DNA of 64,000 nucleotides from Clostridium sp. DL-VIII (lineage in GTDB: Bacteria > Bacillota > Clostridia > Clostridiales > Clostridiaceae), in contig NZ_CM001240.1 in assembly GCF_000230835.1 (NCBI RefSeq), positions 3,483,779 through 3,547,778 on the forward strand. The letters are read 5' to 3'. The position numbers were made by a program, and so were the translations under genes. Below the pieces are notes generated by a model. The model was given only the letters and a program-made list of their open reading frames with translations. It searched no databases and had not been told where the DNA came from. This document shows positions 28,212 to 37,324 of the stretch, in pieces (position 1 is the first letter of the stretch; the number at the start of each line of letters is the position of its first letter).

Positions 28212-30897
28212 AGAAAGTTTTGTAAATCTAACTGTTAACCCATGTAAAATGTGTATGCCTATGGGAGTTGCTACAGCACTTTATGGAATTAAAAACTGTA
28301 TGACGATTTTACATGGTTCACAAGGCTGCAGCACATATATTAGAAGACATATGGCAACTCATTTTAATGAACCTGTAGATATTGCCTCATCTTCACTGAC
28401 AGAAGAAGGTACTGTGTATGGAGGGGAAAATAACTTAATTAAGGGTGTAGAAAACTTAATTAAATTATATAATCCAGAGGTAATAGGAATAGGGACAACT
28501 TGTCTTGCTGAAACCATTGGAGAAGATGTAAAAAGATTATCTAAGATATTTTATGAAAAACATCCTGAAAGTAAGATTAAATTAATACCAATACAATCTC
28601 CAGGATATGGAGGAACTCAATATGGTGGATATTTTACAGCATTAAGAGCGGTAGTTGAAAATACAGAAATGGATAGTACTAAGAATCAAAAAGTGAACGT
28701 GGTTACTGGACCAATAAGTAGTGCAGATACTAGATATTTAAAGACAATGCTAGAGGATTTTAATATAGATTATATATTACTTCCAGATATATCTGAAAAC
28801 TTAGATGGCGTTCATAGTAAAAAGTATAATAGACTGCCAAGTAATGGAACCAGTATAGACGAAATCAAACATATGGGAGGTGCCAAAGCTACAATAGAAC
28901 TTTCTACATTTATAAAGGAAGAATATTCTGTTGGCAGCTACTTAGAAAAAGCTTTTGGAGTAACAAATCATAGAATCAACATGCCTAGAGGTCTTAGAGA
29001 TACTGATAATTTCTTAAAAGTATTAGCTGAAATTTCTGGAAAAGAAATTCCAGAAAAGTATATAAAAGAACGAGGACGATATTTGGATGCTATGATTGAT
29101 TCTCATAAATATAATGCAGAAGCGAGAATAGCTATATTTGGAGAACCAGATTTTGTTTATTCTTGTGCAAGATTAGCAGTGGAAAATGGATCAGTTCCAG
29201 CTTTAATTGCAACAGCAGATGTATGCCCAGGACTTGAAAAAAGTTTGAGAAAAGAAGTTGATGAACTTTCTGATAACCTATTTGCAGAAAAATGTACAAT
29301 TTTAGATAAAGCAGACTTTAAAGATATAGAAAATTATGTACTAAATAACGATGTAAATGTCATGCTCGGAAGCTCTGATGGAAGGAGAATAGAAGAGAAA
29401 CATAAGGTGCCGTTAGTAAGGGCATCATTCCCAATACATGACAGAGTTGGCGGACAGAGAATATTATCCATTGGATATGAAGGTTCTCTTGATTTAAGCG
29501 ATAAAATTGCAAATGTTATGCTAGCTAAAACAGAATCAACGTTTAGAGAAGATTTGTATAATGAATATTATAAAGAAGAAAAAAACATAGAACTAACTGG
29601 AAAAAGTGAAGAGTTAGAACTTAAGGGGGAGAAAAAAGTGGAATTTAAAGTTGTAGATAGAAATGTAGTAGAAGAGAAGACTAAGACCCATCCTTGTTTT
29701 AGCTGTTCATCAGCTCATAAGTATGCAAGAATGCATCTTCCAATAGCTCCAAAATGTAATATAAGTTGTAATTACTGTTTAAGAAAATTTGATTGTGTCA
29801 ATGAAAGCAGACCAGGAGTTACAACAGAAGTACTATCGCCAGAAGAGGCATTTGCAAAATATAAGTTAGTAAAATCTAAAATGGATAATCTAAAGGTTGT
29901 CGGAATAGCAGGTCCAGGTGATGCACTTGCAAATTTTGATAATGTTAAAAAGACTCTTGAACTTATAAGAGAACATGATCCAGAAGTTACTTTCTGCTTA
30001 TCAACAAATGGTTTAATGCTTCCATTCTATGCTCAAGAGTTAATTGATTTAGGAGTAAGCCATGTAACAATAACTATGAATGCTATTGATCCTAAAATAA
30101 CTGCTAAGGTATATAAATTCGTAGATTATTTAGGGGTTACATATACAGGGGAAGAAGGAGCACAAATTCTTTTAAACAATCAATTGTCTGGGCTTAAATA
30201 TTTAGCTGACAGAGGTATAATGTGTAAGGTTAATATAGTGATGCTTAAAGGAATTAATGATAAGCACATAGAAGAAGTTGTTAAGAAAGTTAAAACATTA
30301 GGTGCTAGAATTACAAATATAATGCAAATGATACCTGTAAAGGGAAGTGTGTTTGAAAACATGCCTCTTACAAGCAATAAAGAAATAATGGACTTAAGAA
30401 ATAAATGCGGTGAACATTTAGAACAGATGTATCATTGTAAGCAATGCAGAGCTGATGCTATTGGATTACTTGGTGATGATCAATCTCAAAAATTTAATAA
30501 GCCTCAAATTAAGGATATAGAGGAAAAAACTCTTAGATTTGCAATAGCTTCAAAGAGTGGGGTTGGAGTAGATATGCATTTTGGACATGCAACAGAATTC
30601 CTTATTTATGAATATAAAAACGGAGATGCGAAATATATTGAAAAAAGGGATGTAGATAAATTCTGCAATGGTAAGGAAGTATGTGAAGAAGAAGAAGATA
30701 AATTTACTAAACTCTCCAAAGTAGTTAATGATTGTGCAGGAGTTATATGCCTTAGAATTGGGGATGAACCTAAAAATAAATTCAAAAATATGGGCGTAGA
30801 AGTGTTTATGACCTGTGAAACTATCGAAACTGCAGTTGTAAAAGCTGCTGAAGCCATTTTAAAGGGGACTGAGGTTAAGGAAATGCTTAGAGCATAG
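28198..30897 (+). CDS. nifN-B: NifN-NifB fusion protein with NifX-like tail
   Basis: The 899-residue protein has three parts. Residues 1-445 are NifN-like (CKMCMPMGVATALYG, HGSQGCSTYIRRH, GTTCLAETIGED). Residues about 490-770 are the radical-SAM enzyme NifB, with HPCFSC and the cluster motif CNISCNYC, which builds the 8Fe-9S-C core NifB-co. The last 115 residues (LRFAIASKSGVGVDMHFGHA) form a NifX/NafY-type cluster-binding domain. The fusion is the known C. pasteurianum arrangement. The start chosen is the ATG at 28198 with AAAGGAG ten bases upstream; the GTG at 28189 is too close to that site. Confidence 0.96.
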   Translation: MKTAKESFVNLTVNPCKMCMPMGVATALYGIKNCMTILHGSQGCSTYIRRHMATHFNEPVDIASSSLTEEGTVYGGENNLIKGVENLIKLYNPEVIGIGTTCLAETIGEDVKRLSKIFYEKHPESKIKLIPIQSPGYGGTQYGGYFTALRAVVENTEMDSTKNQKVNVVTGPISSADTRYLKTMLEDFNIDYILLPDISENLDGVHSKKYNRLPSNGTSIDEIKHMGGAKATIELSTFIKEEYSVGSYLEKAFGVTNHRINMPRGLRDTDNFLKVLAEISGKEIPEKYIKERGRYLDAMIDSHKYNAEARIAIFGEPDFVYSCARLAVENGSVPALIATADVCPGLEKSLRKEVDELSDNLFAEKCTILDKADFKDIENYVLNNDVNVMLGSSDGRRIEEKHKVPLVRASFPIHDRVGGQRILSIGYEGSLDLSDKIANVMLAKTESTFREDLYNEYYKEEKNIELTGKSEELELKGEKKVEFKVVDRNVVEEKTKTHPCFSCSSAHKYARMHLPIAPKCNISCNYCLRKFDCVNESRPGVTTEVLSPEEAFAKYKLVKSKMDNLKVVGIAGPGDALANFDNVKKTLELIREHDPEVTFCLSTNGLMLPFYAQELIDLGVSHVTITMNAIDPKITAKVYKFVDYLGVTYTGEEGAQILLNNQLSGLKYLADRGIMCKVNIVMLKGINDKHIEEVVKKVKTLGARITNIMQMIPVKGSVFENMPLTSNKEIMDLRNKCGEHLEQMYHCKQCRADAIGLLGDDQSQKFNKPQIKDIEEKTLRFAIASKSGVGVDMHFGHATEFLIYEYKNGDAKYIEKRDVDKFCNGKEVCEEEEDKFTKLSKVVNDCAGVICLRIGDEPKNKFKNMGVEVFMTCETIETAVVKAAEAILKGTEVKEMLRA

Positions 30898-30942
30898 ACA
30901 GGAAGAAATTAATTTTTTCATAAAGATTATGGGAGTGAGATT

Positions 30943-31842
30943 ATGGTAGAGATTATAGATAAGACTATAGTTGTCTTAAAGGAAATTTACGGTAGCAAAT
31001 TAAAAGAAAAAATTCCCGAAATTAAAAAGTTAATTGAACTTCTGCATACAATAGGGAGTGATTATATAGAAATCACTCCAGAACTCCATGCTGAATTATC
31101 ACCATTACCTGAAGAAATTAAATTTACCATATGCGGTAATAACATTATTGAAATAAAGGATACCAGGGATATTCATAAGGTTATTGAAGATGCAAAGAAG
31201 AACAATAGAAAATTCCGTAGAATTATTGGTCTAGATGATTTGATTTTTGATGAATATGAGAAAATATTTGTAACAATAAAAAATGTCTTTGGAGAAAATG
31301 TTGAATTGTGTATTAGAAATAAATATGATTCAGCAATAGCAATGACCTTAGAATGGATTAAATCAGGAGGGAAACAGGTTGTTACAACCTTTGCAGGAAT
31401 TGGTGGATATGCGCCTTTAGAAGAAGTTTTAGGTTCACTTATGTTTTTAGAAAAAATGAAAATGCATGGAAATCCTAAAGTACTTCCAAAAGCACTTAGT
31501 ATTTTTGAAGAAATAATAGAAACTAAACTCCACTCAAATATGCCTTTTATAGGGGAAGATATTTTTAATGTAGAATCCGGAATTCACGTAAATGGAATTG
31601 CTAAAAATCCAAGTACGTATGAACCTTATGATCCTAGTGAAATTGGAAGGAAGAGAAATATTATAATTGGAAAACATTCTGGAATTAGTTCACTAGAAAT
31701 AAAGCTTAAAGAATTAAATATACATTACAATTCTGAAAATCTGCAGATTATGCTAGATGATGTAAGAAAGGTCAGTATGCAGAAACGCAGAGGATTAAAT
31801 AATGAAGAAATTAAAGAAATTTATAAGAAATGCTGTGGATAG
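30943..31842 (+). CDS. nifV-omega: Homocitrate synthase omega subunit
   Basis: The 299-residue protein corresponds to the C-terminal part of NifV/isopropylmalate synthase-type enzymes: TFAGIGGYAPLEEVLGSL, then VESGIHVNGIAKNPSTYEPY and RKRNIIIGKHSGISSLE. It lacks the DGEQ catalytic loop, which is on the following gene. Together the omega and alpha polypeptides make homocitrate from acetyl-CoA and 2-oxoglutarate for FeMo-cofactor. The split enzyme is known from C. pasteurianum. The gene lies 45 bases after nifN-B, with GGGAGTGAG before the ATG. Confidence 0.93.
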   Translation: MVEIIDKTIVVLKEIYGSKLKEKIPEIKKLIELLHTIGSDYIEITPELHAELSPLPEEIKFTICGNNIIEIKDTRDIHKVIEDAKKNNRKFRRIIGLDDLIFDEYEKIFVTIKNVFGENVELCIRNKYDSAIAMTLEWIKSGGKQVVTTFAGIGGYAPLEEVLGSLMFLEKMKMHGNPKVLPKALSIFEEIIETKLHSNMPFIGEDIFNVESGIHVNGIAKNPSTYEPYDPSEIGRKRNIIIGKHSGISSLEIKLKELNIHYNSENLQIMLDDVRKVSMQKRRGLNNEEIKEIYKKCCG

Positions 31843-31868
31843 ATTTACCATAAGGATGGTGAGAGGCT

Positions 31869-32657
31869 ATGATTTTTGAAAAAAAATACAATAATTATAT
31901 ACGTATTGTAGATACTACATTAAGGGATGGGGAGCAATGTGCTGGACGTGCTTTTTCAATTGATGAAAAGGTAGAAATAGCAAAATATATGGATGAAAAT
32001 AATATTTATCAAATAGAAGCAGGAATACCAATTATGGGAGATATAGAAAAAGAGTGTATTAAGAGAATCTTAAATATAAGACAAAATTCATTAATATCAA
32101 CCTGGAATAGAATGAATAAAAATGATATTTTAAACTCAATAGATTGTAAACCTGATATTATTCATATTAGTGTTCCAACATCTGATATACAGATTTATTC
32201 AAATTTAAATAAAGATAAAGAATGGGTTAGGCAGAATTTAAAAGAATGTGTATTTTTGGCTAGAGATAAAAATTATGAAGTTACGATTGGATTTGAAGAT
32301 GCTTCAAGGGCAGATACAAGTTATCTTATAAGCTTATGTAAAATAGTTCGAGAAATGGGGGTAAAAAGAGTAAGATATGCAGATACAGTAGGAATATTAA
32401 TGCCCTCTTTAGTTAAAAAACCGATTAAAACAATCATTGAAGAGACTGGTATGGAGATTGAAATACATGCTCATAATGATTTTGGGATGGCAATTCCTAT
32501 TTCATTAGAAGCTGTAAAAAGTGGAGCTAAATATGTAGATTGCACTCTAGATGGTATTGGAGAAAGGTCTGGAAATTGTAATATGCAGGAATTTATTAGA
32601 GTATCTCAGGATTATCTATATAGAAATAATAACTTATCAAAAACTGGAACAAAATAA
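31869..32657 (+). CDS. nifV-alpha: Homocitrate synthase alpha subunit
   Basis: The 262-residue TIM-barrel catalytic half has VDTTLRDGEQCAGRAFSIDE near residue 14 (divalent-metal and 2-oxoacid site), EAGIPIMGDIE, RYADTVG and HAHNDFGMAI (metal-binding His pair near 198), and CTLDGIGERSGN. It ends at about the barrel boundary, complementing the omega subunit. It condenses acetyl-CoA with 2-oxoglutarate. It is the last gene of the nifE-(N-B)-V operon, 26 bases after nifV-omega, with a terminator directly behind. Confidence 0.94.
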   Translation: MIFEKKYNNYIRIVDTTLRDGEQCAGRAFSIDEKVEIAKYMDENNIYQIEAGIPIMGDIEKECIKRILNIRQNSLISTWNRMNKNDILNSIDCKPDIIHISVPTSDIQIYSNLNKDKEWVRQNLKECVFLARDKNYEVTIGFEDASRADTSYLISLCKIVREMGVKRVRYADTVGILMPSLVKKPIKTIIEETGMEIEIHAHNDFGMAIPISLEAVKSGAKYVDCTLDGIGERSGNCNMQEFIRVSQDYLYRNNNLSKTGTK

Positions 32658-32680
32658 GTATTTTGTTCCAGTTTTTGTAT
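32639..32680 (+). terminator. Terminator of the nifE-N-B-V operon
   Basis: AAAACTGGAACAAAATA and TATTTTGTTCCAGTTTT form a near-perfect stem with a tiny loop and a short T-tract. The left arm begins inside the nifV-alpha coding end. Confidence 0.85.
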
Positions 32681-32821
32681 ATACTAAATACATACAAATT
32701 AATTTATAAATTAGTGTAAAAAATAATAAGAACAGATGTTCAATTATTCTATTTATGTTATAATGGATTAAATAAAAATATAAGGGAATAGGAATTGGAA
32801 GGTGTTTAATTAGGAGAAATT

Positions 32822-35752
32822 ATGCTAAACAAATTAAGTAGTATTTTAGATAATGTTATATATTTGGATATTGAAACAACTGGGCTCGATGAAAGTTGTT
32901 CAGAAATTATAGAAATTGGTGCCGTTAAGGTTAAGGATGGAATTATTACTACGTATGAAACCTTAATTAGACCAAGAGGAAGAGTGCCTGTAAGTACTTA
33001 TAGTTTATGTAAGGGATTAAATGAAAAAGAGTTGTTAAGTGCTCCAAGTTTAAATTCAATAAGACAAGAAATCCTAGAATTTTTAGAAGATTTCCCTTTA
33101 GTATGTCATAATGCAGCCTTTGAAAAGAAATTCTTAGGTTTTCATATCCCTGAAATTAAGAATGCTATAATGGATTCAATGGAGCTTGCAGCAATTTTGG
33201 AACCATGGCGAAAAGAGTTTAATTTGGATTCATTAATAAAGGAAGTTACTAACTTAGGAAAAGATGAAAACCATAGAGGATTATCAGATTCAATTGATAC
33301 GTTAAAGGTAGTAAATGCCCTTCTATTAAGGCAATGGGCAAGAGAAGAGAAGTATATAAAGAGAAATAAATCGTTATATGAAATTATAATAAAAGAATAT
33401 AAATATCTAAATAATTGGTCATGGACTAAGTACTTATTAAAACCTCCATTTTTTACATACGAAAAACATGAATATGTAAATTATGAGGATAGTAAGAAGG
33501 AAGAGACTAACTTAAAGAAAATTCCTATAGATTATACATTATATGAGAATTTACTTGAGAATGAAGATATTTGGAATAATGGAGGAGATTTTGGTTACCA
33601 ATACAGAAAGGATCAGAAGGAATTTTCAAGAAAAATAAGAGAGAATTTTGAAAAAGGCGAGAGAATATTTATCGAAGCTCCAACAGGTAGTGGTAAGACT
33701 TTTGCATATGTAATAATAGCAGCAATAGAAACTTATTTAAATAAACAGAAGAATAGAAAAGATGATTCTAGCTTTATTATATCTACGAACACAAAAGAAC
33801 TTCAAAATCAGCTCATAGAAAGAGATATCCCAACTATACTTAAAAAGTTAAGATTAGAAGACAAATTAAAGTATGGTGCCATAAAAGGGAAAGGAAATTA
33901 TCTCTGCATAGAGCGATTGAGCAAATGTGAAGATTTTGAGTTCAGTGAAAAAGGCAATTTGACAAAGCTTTTTCTTGGAAGACTTTGTGAAAATGGAAAT
34001 TATGGAGACATGGAAAATATAAATTATTCTATGCAGAAATATTTTGAATTGGATAAATACATTAATGAAATAAATTGTGATAGTGAGCAATGCAAGCTAG
34101 ATAAATGTACAAGAGCATGTTTTTTGAGGAAGAGGTATAATGAGCTTCCAGAAGAAAATATAACTGTGATAAATCATTCATTATTATCCTGCTGGCCTTA
34201 TGGTGAAAAAAAGAAAATAAATCATATTATAATTGATGAAGGTCATAATTTAATGGAAAAATGTTATGACTTTTTTGCAGAAGAGTTTTCATATCTGCAA
34301 TTTTTAGAGCTTCTAGATATGATAGAAAAAGGGCATCCAAGTATCATAGGAATGCTTCTAAATTTAAATGCAAGTTATGGATACAGAGAAACTATAGAAA
34401 AAGATAAACTTACATATTTAGTTAGTGAAATAATAGTTAATATGAATATATTACTAAATGATTTTAGGAGCATGAGGCTTGTTAGTGGCGAATACAATTT
34501 TACGACTGAATTTTTTCTTCCAAGGGAAGAACTAAAAGGACTAACAAAAGCTATTGGAACTGAAATTTCAGTTCTAAAAGAAAGTATATATCCGCTATAT
34601 AAAATTTTAAATGACTATGTTTCTAATATTACACTGGATGATGAAGTGAGTGGAGACACGGATAATAAAAATTTATCTGATTATATAGCAAAGCTCAAAG
34701 CTAATTTCGACATGCTTGATAGATTTTTAGAAAGTTCAGTTTTTTATGCTAAAATTTTAGAAGTAGATTCTGAATATAGGGAATTTAAATTTAGGAGTGT
34801 TCCTCTGAATGTTGGGGAATTAGTCAATGAGCATATGCTTAAAGATGTGAAAAGTACAACTTTTTTATCAGCTACATTTAGAATAGAAAATTCATTTAAT
34901 AAGATAAAAAAACATTTAGGTCAGGAAAAAGCCAAAGAATTTGTCATTCCACCAACCTTCGATTTGAAAAGAAGAACAAAAATTTTTGCAATAAATGATG
35001 TAGGAAGATATGATGATTTTTCTTATATAAAAAATGTTTCAAAATTCATATATAATGTTGCACAAAAAATAAATGGCCATATACTTGTATTATTTAATAA
35101 TAATGCTAGGAGAAATGCTGTAAGTGAGGAATTAGATTTAATTACAAGGGGATCTAAAATAGAAGTTCATAATAGCAAAAAATCTGTAGCAGCTCTTAAC
35201 GATAAAAATAGACAAGTGATAATACTTGGAAGTAAGGGTTTTTTTGAAGGAATAGATATACCTGGGGATGCATTAAGCTGTGTTATGTTAGATAAAATTC
35301 CGAATTATAGTCCTGAATATCCTATTTTAAGAGCTGTAACTACATATCAGAAAAAGGGGTATCAGGATGTAAATTATCCTCAAGTATGCGTAAAAACTAA
35401 GCAGATATATGGAAGATTAATCCGAAGCACTTTTGATTATGGATACTTTATAATTTTAGATCCAGGTCAAAATTCATATACCCTTAGGAATCTAGAGAGG
35501 GACCTTGGAGGCCCAAGTATTGAAATATCATCAACATTTAAAGTACTTTCTGAAATGGAATTTGATTATAATAATTGGAGAAGAAGTAATATTAATAAAA
35601 TTATAAATTCTATTAAAAATAGCAACAAAAATATTCAAGAGGAATTCAATAACGAATCAAAGAAGCATAAGATGTTTTGGGAATTATCAAAGGTTGAGAA
35701 TGGTGAATATTTTTTTGAAAATATCAATTTTAAGTTAAATGGAAAAGTTTAA
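32822..35752 (+). CDS. DinG-family helicase with N-terminal DnaQ-type exonuclease
   Basis: The 976-residue protein begins with a DEDD exonuclease domain (VIYLDIETTGLDESCSEIIE, VCHNAAFEKKF and a late NHRGLSDSIDT, residues 10-170). The XPD/DinG-type superfamily 2 helicase follows: Walker A FIEAPTGSGKTFAYV near 280, Fe-S cysteines in YLCIERLSKC and CDSEQCKLDKCTRAC, DEGH box IIDEGHNL near 474, and QIYGRLIRS motif VI near 862. It probably resolves structured or damaged DNA (or RNA) in the cytoplasm. The domain order and length match the clostridial DinG family. TAGGAGAAATT precedes the ATG. Confidence 0.9.
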   Translation: MLNKLSSILDNVIYLDIETTGLDESCSEIIEIGAVKVKDGIITTYETLIRPRGRVPVSTYSLCKGLNEKELLSAPSLNSIRQEILEFLEDFPLVCHNAAFEKKFLGFHIPEIKNAIMDSMELAAILEPWRKEFNLDSLIKEVTNLGKDENHRGLSDSIDTLKVVNALLLRQWAREEKYIKRNKSLYEIIIKEYKYLNNWSWTKYLLKPPFFTYEKHEYVNYEDSKKEETNLKKIPIDYTLYENLLENEDIWNNGGDFGYQYRKDQKEFSRKIRENFEKGERIFIEAPTGSGKTFAYVIIAAIETYLNKQKNRKDDSSFIISTNTKELQNQLIERDIPTILKKLRLEDKLKYGAIKGKGNYLCIERLSKCEDFEFSEKGNLTKLFLGRLCENGNYGDMENINYSMQKYFELDKYINEINCDSEQCKLDKCTRACFLRKRYNELPEENITVINHSLLSCWPYGEKKKINHIIIDEGHNLMEKCYDFFAEEFSYLQFLELLDMIEKGHPSIIGMLLNLNASYGYRETIEKDKLTYLVSEIIVNMNILLNDFRSMRLVSGEYNFTTEFFLPREELKGLTKAIGTEISVLKESIYPLYKILNDYVSNITLDDEVSGDTDNKNLSDYIAKLKANFDMLDRFLESSVFYAKILEVDSEYREFKFRSVPLNVGELVNEHMLKDVKSTTFLSATFRIENSFNKIKKHLGQEKAKEFVIPPTFDLKRRTKIFAINDVGRYDDFSYIKNVSKFIYNVAQKINGHILVLFNNNARRNAVSEELDLITRGSKIEVHNSKKSVAALNDKNRQVIILGSKGFFEGIDIPGDALSCVMLDKIPNYSPEYPILRAVTTYQKKGYQDVNYPQVCVKTKQIYGRLIRSTFDYGYFIILDPGQNSYTLRNLERDLGGPSIEISSTFKVLSEMEFDYNNWRRSNINKIINSIKNSNKNIQEEFNNESKKHKMFWELSKVENGEYFFENINFKLNGKV

Positions 35753-35808
35753 GCTGCAAATTTACACGTCTTAAAGTAAGCATGTAAATTTGCAGCTTCT
35801 TTTTTAGA
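35753..35808 (+). terminator. Terminator after the DinG-like gene
   Basis: AAGCTGCAAATTTACA and TGTAAATTTGCAGCTT form a 16-bp perfect stem, then CTTTTTTAG. Confidence 0.88.
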
Positions 35809-36065
35809 AAATTAATATTATTATGTATTTCAAATATAAGTTCACTTACCCAATATAATTTTACCTACAATGTAAGTTATTACCAAAATAAAATAGAATA
35901 TAATTCAATATCTAAAAGTGGAATTGGAGGAACATGTGATAAATACGAAAAAAATGAGGATAAAAAGTGAAAATAAGTACATAATTGTGATAGAAAAGGA
36001 TTATGTAATGGTATAAAATGTAAATAAGAAATGAGAGAGAATTATATTTAAAGGAGTTGGATGTC

Positions 36066-36308
36066 ATGTTCTATTTATATTCGTTATCAATAGGATTTAG
36101 CTTTATAGTATTAATATTATTTCTAATTAGAATACTTTTAAATAAGAAAAATATTAATTTAAAAAATAGTAAATATAATAGGAAGATGTTACTTAGTTTA
36201 ATTGTTATTGCTATTGTGCCAATAATAAATATATTTTTTACTTTATCAGGAGCATATTTATCATTATTAATGAAGAAGGAAAAATTCATTGAATTTATGA
36301 ATGAATAA
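36066..36308 (+). CDS. Small membrane protein, unknown function
   Basis: The 80-residue protein has two hydrophobic segments (about residues 5-24 and 42-68) separated by a basic loop KKNINLKNSKYNRK, with a charged C-terminus. The ATG at 36066 is nine bases behind AAAGGAG; a TTG three codons earlier is too close to that site. No family is recognised. It stands alone in a gene-poor stretch near the end of the cotJC 3' part. Confidence 0.55.
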   Translation: MFYLYSLSIGFSFIVLILFLIRILLNKKNINLKNSKYNRKMLLSLIVIAIVPIINIFFTLSGAYLSLLMKKEKFIEFMNE

Positions 36309-36628
36309 TATGGTATAAATGTTCAATAAGTAGTAAGTATTAGGTAGCGTGAACTAAGGTATAATATTAACTTAAGGATATGGCCTGAGTATAACATGGA
36401 ATCAAAGAGTTCACTACTGTTTAATGTAGGTTATATATTAAACTATAGTTTCTTAGAAATCGATTTATTTGATAATTTAAAAGTATTATATTGGAATATA
36501 TGGCACAGAAAATTTATATAAATGTAGAGAATAGCATAAATTTTATTAAAAGAGGAAATAATAAAAATAAGATATCAAAGAAAATAAAATGATTTTAGAT
36601 TGCTTCAGAGAGGAATGTGTTTAAAAGA

Positions 36629-36793
36629 ATGGCAGAAAATATAGATCAGTTATTAGCTGAGTATAGAAATACAAGGGAATGTTTAGAAAGTGGATTGAAA
36701 TGGTTGCCACAAAACGAATATGCTAAATCAAAGATAGAGGTAATAAATATGATTATACGAGATTTAGAACAATTGGAAGAAAAGCTAAGTTAA
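36629..36793 (+). CDS. Small helical protein of 54 residues
   Basis: The frame encodes MAENIDQLLAEYRNTRECLE, then a Trp-containing middle (GLKWLPQNEYAKSK) and a heptad-like amphipathic C-terminus (IIRDLEQLEEKLS). The ribosome site AGAGAGG at 36607-36613 is 15 bases from this ATG, and a GTG at 36617 in frame would give 58 residues, so the start is uncertain. Codon use is like that of neighbouring genes. No family is recognised. The rest of 36309-36950 holds no other supportable gene. Confidence 0.5.
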   Translation: MAENIDQLLAEYRNTRECLESGLKWLPQNEYAKSKIEVINMIIRDLEQLEEKLS

Positions 36794-36950
36794 TATTTTA
36801 ATGTATGATAAACGTAGGAAATTTATATTATAAATTGAAAACACTAATTATAAAATAGTTTATAAGTTATTAATGTAAGAACTGCCTTAGAATGAGTTAT
36901 ATCATTTTAAGGCAGTCTTCTATTTATATAATACTTTATATAAATACAAA

Positions 36951-37324
36951 TTATTTTTTCATGCACATAGCATCTTGAACATGGTCTAAACACTCTCCAA
37001 ATCTTTGGAAGTGAACGACTTCTCTCTCTCTTAGAAAAGTTAATATTTCTTTAATTTGAGGTTCATCAGTTAGGTGTATTAAATTTTCATAAGTAGCTCT
37101 AGCTTTTTGTTCGGCAGCTAAATCTTCATGCAAATCTGCAATAGCATCGCCTTTTGCTTGTATATACGTTGCTGTCCATGGATTACCAGTTGCATCGGTA
37201 TAAAATAGCGCCTTTCTATGATCAGCATAATGTCCAGCAAGTCCAGCTTTTTTTATTTCTTCTATAGTTGCATTTTCCATAAGTTGATATACCATAGTGG
37301 CAATAATCTCAACATGAGCCATTT
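36951..37324 (-). CDS. cotJC: Spore coat protein CotJC, 3' part (interrupted gene)
   Basis: This piece encodes the C-terminal two thirds of CotJC, a manganese-catalase-like ferritin-fold coat protein: EEMAHVEIIATMVYQLMENA, AGLAGHYADHRKALFY, YIQAKGDAIADLHEDLAAEQ, REREVVHFQRFGECL. The metal-binding His and Glu residues (EMAHVE, EDLAAEQ, REVVHFQ) are all here. The 5' third lies on the same strand at 44408-44600. The two parts are separated by a 7083-bp element and meet at the core CTTCTG. Joining them gives TDIGTE-EMAHVE in frame and 188 codons in total, the normal family length. Confidence 0.92.

Noticed and set aside
36951-37324. cotJC as a simple truncated pseudogene
   Set aside because: The missing 5' part is present, intact and in operon order at 44408-44600, and both parts join exactly in frame at a shared core beside a recombinase.
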